Program-made: the position numbers and the translations under genes
The notes under the pieces: generated by a model
Seen by the model: the letters and a program-made list of their open reading frames with translations, nothing else
What the model was told of the DNA's origin: nothing
The model's database searches: none
Assembly (NCBI GenBank): GCA_038049695.1
Contig: CP142453.1
Location: forward strand, 125,897,001 to 125,961,000
Direction of reading: 5' to 3'
DNA: 64,000 bases
Source: Cinnamomum chago
Lineage: Eukaryota > Streptophyta > Magnoliopsida > Laurales > Lauraceae
Part shown: in pieces, positions 25,511-36,862 of the stretch
Layout: the number at the start of each line of letters is the position of its first letter
How positions within the stretch are numbered: the first letter of the stretch is position 1

Positions 25511-27404
25511 AATTATTCTCACATCTTGCTGGAGATTGATATAATTTGAAGATGCAGTTGAGATCTTCTCGATCTCCAAAAGAGAGCAACTCAGCTCCAA
25601 TCTAGTGGTGCTCCCCAATAACTGCTCAAGGGAGGATGGCAAATGAATGCAGGAGGCTTTAGCATGGGAGTTGCCTGCACAATGAACTCAAAAGGTGGTG
25701 GACAAACACAGGACCATCCAACGTTTTTGTGCTGAGAAGCATGTAGTCTGGTGCGGAGCAGGACATGGATCGGGACATCAAACAGTCGAGTGGACAGCCT
25801 AGATTTCACGTAGGGTAATACGGGCCATAACCAGTTCTAAAAGGAGGCCTCGGTGTAATTTTCAAAAATTAAAAGGAAGTTTCTCATAGACAATCACATC
25901 AGTAGGGATGTAGATGGGGTATTGAATCATCTAATTTCAATATTCAAAAAGAGCAAGGGATAGAGCTGAAACAGGGGAAGAAAGGTCACCAGACATGAAC
26001 TCGTGGGAGACATTTGTTCAAAGAGTACTTTGTTGGAGGATGTATCAGCATGAGGTTCTAAAATTTTTGTTATGAGATGGAAATAAAACTCCACCATGTC
26101 AAGGACATGATGGGGCTAACTTCTCTGGAAAAAGAGAACACCATTTGAGGAAAATACACATATCAAGGAGAGCACTTTCCTGCTTTTGACTGTTACGCAA
26201 AGGATTGGCACACTGAAAAATGGACCTGATATAGATTAAAAGGGTTGGTCCGGATCAATTATAATTAGCACAGAGGGCCCGGACCAACCATATTGAGCGC
26301 AAGTACTAATTTGCAAGCCCAGATTGCAACAAACCACCCACAAGGAATTCCAGCATCCACATGTTTCATTCAATATGAGTATGGCCCAAAATATTTCAGG
26401 CACAGCACATCATTAACCTATACTTCATATGTTCTAGGACTGAAACGTGATTTAGCATCCCTGGATGGAATCAATAAATGGGCTGATCAGTTGGGCCACC
26501 TGAACTCATGACAGACTTTGCTGGCAAGAATATATCAACCACCGAATTTACTGTTTGGTTGAAATATAAACTCAACAACTGATTTTAAGGGAATTTAGAA
26601 CCAACTTAGCTAGCTCCCTGATTACAGGAGCTTAAAAGCTTTCAGGGCTCAAAAGTTTTAATGAAACTGTTGGAAAAATTCCTCTCAAAATGCTTGATTA
26701 TATATGCTTTCATATATAAAGCAAAAGCAAGATGAAAGAAGATTGAGAATCAAGAGAAAAAGCTCAGGCCTCACACCAACATTTCTTAGCACCAAGCACA
26801 AGGGGAAGAAGGGTCTCATGTCCCTACATTCACATATGATACAAACAGGAAAAAAATTTACAAGACACTCGCTGTCATCATTATCTTCATCAAATCTCCA
26901 ATAATGTGACCCAATGGCCTAAAATGCATATTCAACATCTTAGAAAAGTAAATAATAAATCCTAGCTATTTATGCATTAAAATATCAGCCGCTAAGGTAT
27001 CATAATTAACTTGTAAATAAGGAATCCTAAGGGTCAGCAATACAGGAAACCTAAATCAATAAGATAATTAGTTCCTACCAAATATGGAACCGCCAAGGGG
27101 AGGATTTGTGCAATTAAGGACTTGCAGAATTCCTCCCCTTGGGATCCTGGCATCATCCAGCTGTGTCAGGACCTCTATTCAGTTGGATTCTAGAACTTCC
27201 AAACTATCCCGCATCTTCGTCTGAAGATGATTAATTTGGCAATGATATTTGAATGTTATGGCACAAGTGTCTAAGATAATATAACTACTATACTCATGTC
27301 TACCATTTCCTTATTTCATTTTAGTCAAATTTTTTATGTACAAGATGTTGTTGATTCTTTATTGCAAATTAAATGTTCCGCCTTTTCACTTTTAATGGTA
27401 ACAT
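25511..27404. other. intergenic, no gene recognised
   Basis: Short open frames only, none with a recognisable motif or splice context. No transposon ends or tRNA-like boxes were convincing. Confidence 0.35.
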
Positions 27405-27411
27405 GACTCAA

Positions 27412-28203
27412 TCATAGTTTTGAAAATTGGAATCGTATCGCAAATTGTTCATACCCATGAATCAAGTCAAATTGAATGGTGTATCATATCGCGAATCGTA
27501 AGATTTTTTATTTTCTAATAAAAATGAAAAATAATTTAAAAATAAGAAAAAAATCAGTTATTCAAAACCATCCATTTTCCCATTTATAGAAATATAAATA
27601 CAATGACAAATAAGTCCATCATACAATCATATCAAGAACGTTATGACATATATTAATCAATATTTAGTAAATGATATGTGTAAATAGTTAAATAAGTTAG
27701 AGGTATCATATAAATAATATATATTGTTATCTTAAAATCAAAATATAAAAGTAAAAAATAAAATCCAAACCAATAATCTTACACAACTAAGATATCTTTT
27801 TAAGTTAAGCAAGTGTTCATGAAAAAAAAAAGATTAAAAAAAAACAGATATAGAAAAGCATCATATGTACAGTCGAACACTTATGTTCTTTATTTATCTC
27901 TAAAACTTCCCCAACACCGAAGAAATTCTTAAGAGGTTTCGTTAACTACTAAATAACATTCTAACAGTAAAAACGCTAAAAGAAAGAAAGAAAAAAAGGT
28001 AAAAAGATTGTTAATATTAACTTAATGGTTGTATCTATTTTTGCTCAACTGAATCGCCTGAGTTGTAAGATTTAATGAAATTAATATCGAATCGTAAGAT
28101 TCATCCATAAATGAGATTGGTTGTATAAATACGAATCGTTTTCCTTAAATTCGGGATGTGGATCGAGATTCGGGATACGAATCATAGGCTTCTGATAACT
28201 ATA
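27412..28203. mobile_element. non-autonomous TIR element, possibly MULE-type, 0.8 kb
   Basis: The left end (tcatagttttgaaaattgg, then aatcgtatcgcaaat) and right end (on the other strand atagttatcagaagcc, then gattcgtatcccgaat) are imperfect inverted repeats. gactcaa flanks both sides (27405-27411 and 28204-28210), part of a likely 8-9-bp TSD. The interior is AT-rich with scattered aatcgtaagatt motifs and no gene. Confidence 0.62.
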
Positions 28204-29009
28204 GACTCAACATGCAGCTTGAGTAATACTTTAACTTGAGGACCCACGGATTGATCCATTGATCGTGTGTGATACCAAAGAGTGCCAAAACCATGCAAAC
28301 ATCAGTGTGTTAGCGACATTCCCCCCTTTCTTTGACTATTGATACTAAAGGTGCTAACATCACTCGACCACGAGTGTGTTGGACCTTATTTTGCGACAAG
28401 AGCGCCATCAATGTTTTACCTGATGTTAGGGTAAGCATGTTTCTTGGGTTTTCCACAGCGCTGCAGAAACGTGCCCTAAATTAATAACTAAACAAGAGAA
28501 ACTCTAGCCACTATTTTATTGCGACCTAGAGACCTTAAACTATTGTGCAACGGAAGCCATTAAATAGAGATAAAAGACAAACTGGAAATACATGATCCTA
28601 ATATTAAAATTTAAATAAAAAAAAAGGAATGATATTGGAAATAATTTGCAACTAACGGAATAAACAAGAAAGAGAAAAGCAGCAAACCAATTACATGAAT
28701 TGGGTGATTTTCAACAAGTAGGGAATCAGTTCCAACTATCTTATAGGCAAGAAAGATAGATATATATATTATGCATGATCACCTAAGCATATAGATAGAA
28801 ACACCCATACAGACATAGTAATACCACATTGCACATAGTAACTAGCAGAAACATTAAGTCTCCCACCAACCCATAGCTTAGAACTTATCTCTATTGTCCC
28901 ACACGAAGAAGAAGAAGAGGGAGGCAACAAAGAAGAAGAAGGAGAAGAAGTGAATACACTACCAAACCAAACTTCTCCTCACATGAGCCCTCCATCTCTC
29001 TCAGCACCT

Positions 29010-29330
29010 CTATTTCTTGTGGCTTCCGCGCACACCCGGACGACCCTTGGAAGGTTCAGCTACGGGGGCGAGAACAGCGTGCAAATTGGTGATCTTGGTA
29101 TCGTCAAAGGGGATCTTCGGGTGCTTGGAATCGTGGTGGATCTGCATCGACTTGACGTCCGGGGCGGTGATCTTGCAGTGAGGGCACTCGTATTTGGCAT
29201 GGCCGCCTTTCTCCAGGCCGGTGCGGTCCGCCTGCCCGGCCTTCCCTCCGCCTCTGTTGGTGGTTGCCGCGTCCACCTTCGAGGCTATCTCTTTCGCTGT
29301 GTGCTTCTTCGGCTTCGCCTTTCCAGTCAT
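29010..29330 (-). CDS. small C2H2 zinc-finger protein, 106 residues
   Basis: A single-exon frame starts MTGKAKPKKHTAKE and is rich in Lys and Gly in its first 45 residues. One zinc finger follows: C49, C52, H65 and H70, spaced C-X2-C-X12-H-X4-H, within YECPHCKITAPDVKSMQIHH. I recall this as a highly conserved small plant protein related to the ZNF706/At2g23090-like group; its biochemical role is not established to my knowledge. The basic tail GRPGVRGSHKK suggests a nuclear or nucleic-acid-associated protein, which is inference. Local GC content is much higher than the flanks. A TATA box lies about 425 bp upstream of the start. Confidence 0.9.
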   Translation of the reverse strand: MTGKAKPKKHTAKEIASKVDAATTNRGGGKAGQADRTGLEKGGHAKYECPHCKITAPDVKSMQIHHDSKHPKIPFDDTKITNLHAVLAPVAEPSKGRPGVRGSHKK

Positions 29331-29411
29331 GGCTTAAAGAAGAAGAACAATAACAACAAACAAGGGTAGGATTTCCTGCCAATGATCGATCAAAACCACC
29401 TGAGTCAGATC

Positions 29412-29436
29412 AAACCCTAGCCCTAGCCCTAATCCT
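29412..29436. promoter_or_regulatory. telo-box cluster
   Basis: The sequence aaaccctagccctagcccta contains the plant telo-box AAACCCTA plus degenerate telomere-like units. It is about 80 bp upstream of the zinc-finger start codon, most likely in the 5' UTR. Telo-boxes are known in plant ribosomal and growth-related promoters and leaders. Confidence 0.65.
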
Positions 29437-29646
29437 AACCGTAATCTATGTACTGTTTTTAGATAGATTCAGATGAAAATCTGATGGATGAGCAGAGGAT
29501 GAATGCGATGGTGATGAATCCACCCATACATGTAAATCAAGAAAAAAGATCTTCTTTCGAAACAAGTGATTGGAAAGAGAGAGCGAAAGAAAAAAAGAAA
29601 AAAAGGAAAGGGGAGATGTTGACGAACCGAAAAGAGAGAAGAAGAT

Positions 29647-29654
29647 TAGGGTTT
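29647..29654. promoter_or_regulatory. second telo-box (TAGGGTTT)
   Basis: A reverse-oriented telo-box lies between the TATA box (29754-29763) and the start codon, near the expected start of the transcript. Confidence 0.5.
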
Positions 29655-29753
29655 TTTGTTATTTGGCGTCGTCGAGCTCTGAAAGCAGACGCGTCTTTTT
29701 TCCTGTGTGCCTGACTGACCTAATGGTAATGGGAGATGGATGGGTTTTGTTTT

Positions 29754-29763
29754 CTTTTATATA
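29754..29763 (-). promoter_or_regulatory. TATA box of the zinc-finger gene
   Basis: On the minus strand this reads tatataaaag, a near-ideal plant TATA box. Transcription would start around 29725-29730, giving a leader of about 400 bases that may contain an intron. Confidence 0.6.
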
Positions 29764-29859
29764 GGGGCTGCAATGATTCCTCTTTTGCTTTGGGGGTTGT
29801 ATTGGATTTCTTTTCTCTTCTTTTTCTTTTTTGTGATGTGACTTGTTATCTATCATGAA

Positions 29860-32800
29860 TGCTTGTGGCCTCGTGGGGTGGGACCCATTTTAGGAATTTA
29901 ACGAATGTGGTAAGGGGAGCTCTCCATTTTAGTAATAATATTAAGGTGAATAAAAGTGAAGGTTCAATTAGCCTATCTTTGGTAATCTATTTTCAATTTT
30001 TATTTGTCGAAATGTTGAATAGGGCTAAAGATAAGAGTCATTGGCATATGATTCGAGAAGTAGAGGCAAATCATCTTAGAATAAAAGATCTCATTTTTCG
30101 ACCTATAAAAATAAGAGATTTTTCTTTTTTCTTATAACTCTATTTTGAACTATTGCGTGAGAATAAGAGTAAATACACAGAAATAAAATAAGGTTAAATA
30201 AAGAAATGCCAAATCTCAAATTCCACTTTATTCACTTTTTATTAGTCAGGCATTAAAATATTCCTTTTTGATAGAAAGTGAGGAGATTTTTTCTTTGTCA
30301 TTTAGTGGAATGAGAGAATAATTTTTTTTACTTTTTTTTAAGATAAAAAAGAGGTTATTTTTTTTATACCACCCTCTTCTTCTATCTTTGATATTCCCTT
30401 TAAAAGTTATCATTAATTTCAATTCACTTTACAAATAAATTACCCAAACAAGCTGAGCACTAGCAAAGATGAACTATTGTGGGAATTTGCAAAAAATAAA
30501 TAAAAAATTCCTATGCCTTGTCTCATGGTTGTTTGATGCAAGTATTTTTGCTAAAGAAAATGGTTGAAAAGGCTACCATTCTTCCCCAACAAGAATCCAC
30601 TTTTCTTGCCGAGTAGATTAGAAAATAATGTTGCGGAGGCTGGTGCACAAACGCACCCTTTTTAATGCAGAATGGATCTCCTGTTTGGACCAATGAGGGG
30701 ATGCCACATGGGGAAAGATGTCACATCCCATTTTAAAAAAAAAAATCATCTCCTTATCCTTTTTAATGAGGAGTCTAGATGTCCTTGCAACTATTACATT
30801 TGAAACCATGCGACACATGTCGAATGGGCTCCACATAATTATAATCCAGACCATTTAAGATGAACCTCATCCCTCCATGGTTATATCCAAACCATTTAAG
30901 ATGAACCTCATCCCTCCGTGGATATATCCTCAAATATTAGTTAAATATGAGTGGGTTTCACCTTTTTTTATTGTGCAAATGTGATTAATCCCATGTCAGC
31001 AGTGATGATGCAGCATCGGCTCCCAACCATATTTTCAATCATGTGTTGAATCTCACGGTGGGACCTATTCCTAAGTACGGATCACCAGAACAGAGGTCTT
31101 AAATGGTATAGATTATCTCTATACGAGTCCCATGATTGAGTTTCAGACATATGTTACATGTACCCTATAATTATCTTTGACAAGGACATGATTTAAACTT
31201 CAATGTTTGGCACCCTGCGAGTGTATATTTTTTCTGCTTATTCAATTAGAAGAAACACAAAATCACAGTAAGTACATTGGTATGACACACATGCCATGGA
31301 ATCAATCCCTACCCCCTTAAGTTGAATGTATCACTCAAGGCTAGACCTAGAAGGCCAAAAAAAAAAAAAGAAGGAAAAAACAGAGACCGGGAACACCATG
31401 CTCTAAACTTCTAACCAAAACAATACAAAGCCAAAAATTAAAAGAAAAAAAAGTTGGTCCCTCCAGTGGTGGCATGGGCCGGGGAGGGCTGTAACTAAGT
31501 TAGTCAAGGCTGGCTAATTTTGTCATTGAGCATAAATTCCAGGCCATTGCCCTTCACACTGGCCTGAACCAGCAACATTTGCAAAATATATAGACTTTTT
31601 GTGTGTGAATATGTGAGGCTAACCCTTTTTAAGCATATACTGACCCAGGACCAACCCATGTAACAATTGGGCCAAACCCCCCCAACCCACGAATCCAAAC
31701 CATCCATCTAGTCTTTAGCGGGTCCAACTTGCAGTGCCCCACTTCACAAATTCCCGATCAAGAAAGCATATATATAGTTTGATTCCCCCTCCCCAATCGC
31801 ACTTAGATTTCCTGGCACCTGTTGGGTCACCTACTAGATATGAGTGTTTATGGGTCGGGCTAAGGAACATCCAGGCCAGGCTCCGGTTTTTAAAACTATA
31901 GGCCTAACTTGGGCCAGGGTTGAATCAGGCCTTACTAGATGGTTCAAGCCTCGCCCACCTGGAGATGAAGTCTGAGCCCAGCCCGTATTAGATTTATAAT
32001 TTAAAAATTGGATAGTTTAGATTGTCAAGGTAGGTTCATTGCTTTGGTCATGTATTTCTGGTCAACTTTCGGTGTAGATAAATAATTTGTAACTGATTTT
32101 TTATACGGTTGGTATTGACCCAATAAAATTTTCTCCGGATCAGTGTTCGGTACTGGATGCATTGTAAACCATTTGCATTTCATCCTTGGGCCTCCTAGCT
32201 AGTGTGTACCTCGATGCGGGGCCCACATGCTACCTTTGGACCTATTGAGATTGAAAGATCTTCCTACAACATTCCTCTCTAATCATCTAATCATCCTCAC
32301 ACCTACTTTTCTTACTATTACCTTGGGTGGATCAATTACGGTATGCCACGTCACCACTCACTGAGTTTCTGGATTAATACTCTACTAAAATGCAAACAAG
32401 GCTTGTTTGGATGTATGGAGAATTGAAGTACAGTGAGGTGAAACATCAAACTAAGATGGAATAAAATATAAAATATTATGATAGTATTTTGTTTTTAGTT
32501 ATTTGGTATAGAATTTTTTTTTTTGACTTTTTGTATAGAAAAGTGAAGCTTTTTTTTGTCTTTTAGTGGAGAAAAGTGGTTTCTTTTTTTTTTTTTCTGA
32601 AAAATTCAAAGAGAATTTTAAAATTAATTACTTTTAATATGATCCCTTGCCATTTCTTGTCTGGATTCACTTTACTTTACTTTAACTAATTAATTGTCAA
32701 ACACACTATGAAATTTATCAGGTGCAGCCGGTGTGAATTGGGGTGAGGCTCACTTTATAGTCCATCCAAATGAACCACACACCCGCTAAATTTTATATGG

Positions 32801-33573
32801 GTCCACTTTTACACTCATCTGATGCACTGTATACCACTAGATTAACTACAATTCATAAGCATCAACCATATCCCATTAAACTTGTGGGGCCAGATGGAAA
32901 TGATAGGAGTCAGAAATGAAGATGACTTTTCTGCCGAGATGAAGGGGCAGGAGAGATCTTTCGATCCCCTGGCTCCAAGTCCCAGGTGCCCCATGTGGGG
33001 ACCATGTTGTGGCACACACAATGATCCAGTGGTACTCACTAAACCTAACTTCGACTTACAATTGCTCTCTGTCTTCTTCTTCTCTCATTTTGCTCCAGTG
33101 ACCGTGTCCCGCCTCTCTCTACGCTCTCTTTCTTTATTAGGTATTTCTTCTTCCTCAATCAAGGACTTATTTTTATTTTTTTTGTTTACTGCTCCAGTTT
33201 GGATTGGGGGTGTTCAAATAGTCTTCTTTGCAATATACATACTACTATTAGAAATGGGATACAAGCAATTCCCGGCATCTAGCAGAAAAGAAGTATAAAC
33301 AAAAAAAGACAAGGGGTTTTCCATATTTTTTTGGATCATACATAATTGCATTGATCAACAATAATTGGGCCCTTTTTAGATGAATCAGTGGGTCGGACAA
33401 TTGAACCTTCTCAAACTATTTATTTTTGAGAACCAAAAACTGAAAAGTACACTTCAAGGGGTGGGGATGTTTGTAGTTACATTTGTAGTGGTGAAAGTTT
33501 AAGTGATAGTGGCAAGGGGAGTTCTAGTATAAGAACTGGGGGTAATGGCAGTGATTTCAATATAAGAGGAAGG
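29860..33573. other. intergenic, no gene recognised
   Basis: AT-rich DNA with short frames only. It contains a two-copy 41-bp tandem duplication (listed separately). A plus-strand frame at 32882-33298 has no recognisable motif. No transposon with both ends was found before 33574. Confidence 0.4.
30844..30925. repeat. two-copy 41-bp tandem duplication
   Basis: The unit containing accatttaagatgaacctca occurs at 30844-30884 and again at 30885-30925 with few differences. Confidence 0.85.
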
Positions 33574-34026
33574 TATAATGACAGAGGCGGACCCAAGATT
33601 TTCGTTTGGGTGGGGCTAAAGTTTTGCTAGAGTTTTTTTCACATTAACAATAACAAAAGAAAAAATGAATTCCATAGTCACTATAACCATAGGCCAGATG
33701 GATAGTCACTATAATCAGTCACTGTAACCATTGGAAAATTGGCCAGATGAGTAGTCATTGTAACCATTGGAAAATTGGCCAGATGGGTCACCCCCAAAAG
33801 TGCCGTGAAAGCTCCCAAACTCATCTGTAAAAGTGTTGTTAAGTGGGAAGCTCAGATAGTCAGATTGTTTGGCAATTGAGGAAGGATTCCATTGGCAGGC
33901 AGTTGAGGAAGGATTCTAGAGAAACCACTCTCCATTGGTAGGGCCGTAGGGGTGTGTTAGAAGTCTGAAAAAAGGGTCCTGCCAATGGGGAGAAGTTCAT
34001 GAATGGATATATGGTGAAGGGTTAGG

Positions 34027-36862
34027 TGTAACACCCCGAATCCCGGAGCTCATCAGGATCCAGGGTCTTACTAAAAGGAACCCAAATCATTTCATAAATC
34101 AAATTAAAACAAGGAACTGAGCAACGAAAGGATTTATTTGAGATATCAATTTAACTAGACATGAAACATAAATAAGTCTTTCAATCAAAATCCTAAAACT
34201 TCAACATCTATTAAAGAAATAAACTGATATCTAGTTCGGTTTCATTCAGACGCTCTCTTATCAGCCACGCATATTGAAGTCCAATGGCTGATTATCTCCG
34301 TTGCCACGCTCCCCCAAACGTTGCATACCTGTGGTGGGGCAAACCACTTATCAGAAGTCTGGTGAGTAATATTACCACATACACAGTTCATTTATAAAAT
34401 AATAAATTGACAGAAGTGCGGAAGCATTAACTCGATAAATAACAGATTTCATAAATGGTCCTTATTGGTTAATAAATAAGGAAGCATAGTCAGTCTGTAA
34501 CTTTGATAGGTTCTAAATTCCCAAGTGATGGGTTCTTATAATAGAACTCTAACCACAGAGTTTCAATACTTCAGTCCCTTCCGGGAGGAAGTTCTTATGT
34601 AATACATTCAAAAACTCCTAACAATGGAGTCCATTGCGCAAATGGTAGTTCAGTCCCGGTCCAACCTTATTCCTCCTAACCCGCCAGGGTTCATTGTTCA
34701 ATTCCATACAATACAGAAGTAAGGCTCTTTTCTGTTATTTCAATAAGGATCACTGTTTCATATAAATCCATAACTAACATCCTCAGATGCGAGATTTATT
34801 AATTAGTGTATACTTATTAAACACTTAGTAACATCCACAAAGAATTATACACCAATTATATTAATATAAGACTAGTTCCACATGATTGGGTTTATACATA
34901 CACATGCCCCACCTAGATTCAACATTTGGTACCCACTGTTGTAGTACTATTCTTATATTATGTATGCTTTGTTCTAGTACCTGTCTCCTCATATGTGTGA
35001 ATCATTATTTATTTCAAGGCATTTCTAATGACTTGAATACTCAATCTGGGATCAACCCTATGATTCTGAATTCCAGTAACATGTCCATAATATCAAATAT
35101 TTATATATAATCATATGGATTTACATCTTATAATATATAATTATCCAAGTCACTAAACTACACTCCTGAGGTGAACAGTTTGTTTACAATTTCTAGGGTA
35201 CTTCTATGACTGAGGAGGACTTGATATCTATATGTTCAATAGTGACAGCATCTATTCTTAGTGTCTGCCACCAGGTTGTTGTGTTACTTGACTCTATCAG
35301 ATCTCACACAAGTAACATTGACCTGTGGGCCCCTAGTGGTCCCACATCAAGGGTACAGGACCATCCCGATCATCCTCCAATGATCAACCAATTGACTGGT
35401 TCTGATCGTCTATTCGATCCACTGGTGGGTCTGAAATCTCCTAATCATCCTTAATTAGGATCTGGTTTGGCTTGTCACTGTTCCCCTTAATTTCTATGAA
35501 TTCACTGCTTCATACATTGTTTCCAGAACTGGGCTCCACCCTGGATGAGTTTCTTATTCATACCTATCATACTACAGTTGATCCAAGACTTACAGACCTG
35601 CTACAGTCCTAAAACAGTTCATAAAACAGGGAAAAAGGCTGATCGGGTGGTGGGCCCTTGAATGGTTCAACTCCCCTAGGACCTGGCCCACCTTGGTCGC
35701 CCAAGGGAGACCTCCAATTTGGTCAATCCTGATCCCTGATCAGATGGGCCAGTGGACCCCACAATCCAATTACAAAAAAACCAGAAATTCCCCAAAAGGG
35801 ACGTTGCAGTAACTTTAGGCTAATGATGTGTGGTCAGATGGGACCCATCCTGGATGGGTCCATCTAGGCCATGGTCGCCCAGGGGTCCCATTCCAGATCC
35901 CTGGGTCAGATTGATGCTGTAGTGGCCCACGTGGTCCCACTACTAGATCTCCCTACAGACGTCCAACACCCAGGCTGGACGTCATTCCATCCCTTGGGAT
36001 CAATTGTGGCCAAAGTGGGGCCCATCTCCACAAGGGTCCATCTAGGCACTGGACGCCCATGGGTCCCCCACCAGATCCCTGGTTGTGATGCATGATTAGG
36101 TGGGCCCCTTGATCACAGTACTCCCATCGACAGATCTTGTATCTGTCGATGGGGTTGGAAACCAAGCCTCTGGCTTGAGTTTTTCACTTGTTTCCTCTTT
36201 GCTGATCCAATCAACACCCATCTATCATTACATCTCAAATCAATATTACACAGGCATCAATAATCTTTTACTGATTAACTTGGAAAATTCAGATCTTGGT
36301 CTGTCCAAGGGAATTTCCAAGATCTGTCAGAATTCAGGTTCTGTTCCTTATTTCCTCCTTTAACTTAATTCATTTTATCCAGAAACCACATGATTACATT
36401 ATAAACCAGAATCTACAATTCTATGTATTGGAAAGATTACTCACCTTCTAGTGTAGTAAATCGTAGCACGGTCGAGGTGAGAACTCAATCGCTGCATCCA
36501 CTATGTGTTCCCGCTTCTTCTTCCTTCCCACAAGCTTGAATGGCCTCTGTTGCTCTTCAGAAGAGTTCCCTCTTTCCCTTCTCTGCTACCTTCTTCTTTA
36601 GAAATCAATTGCAACCCAGGAGATCAGTATGAGAAGCTATAAGAGAGGGAAGAAGAACCCATCTGGGGATAACCCCAAATATAATCGTTGGAACCACTCC
36701 TCCCAGTGAGATGGCTATCCTCCCCCCATCAGGGAAGTTGTTTCTAACAACTTAACAACCTACATGGGTCTTAGTGGGTTAGAAATAGGTCAAAACAACC
36801 TAACCCAGCCCATTAGCTTATGGCCAGATAAGTCTGGGGCCTATTCTGGCCCAGGTATTACA
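34027..36862 (-). repeat. 3' LTR of the Gypsy element
   Basis: 2836 bp, offset exactly 7700 bases from the other LTR. It contains an internal degenerate repeat about 178 bases apart (gggtccatctaggc near 35856 and 36034). The short open frames inside it are duplicated in the other LTR and are not genes. Confidence 0.97.

Noticed and set aside
29412-29436. Interstitial telomere
   Set aside because: Only about three degenerate units; a telo-box cluster in a leader fits better.
34886-36363. Several open frames repeated exactly at 42586-44063
   Set aside because: They lie in the LTRs and are repeated because the LTRs are; none has a recognisable domain.
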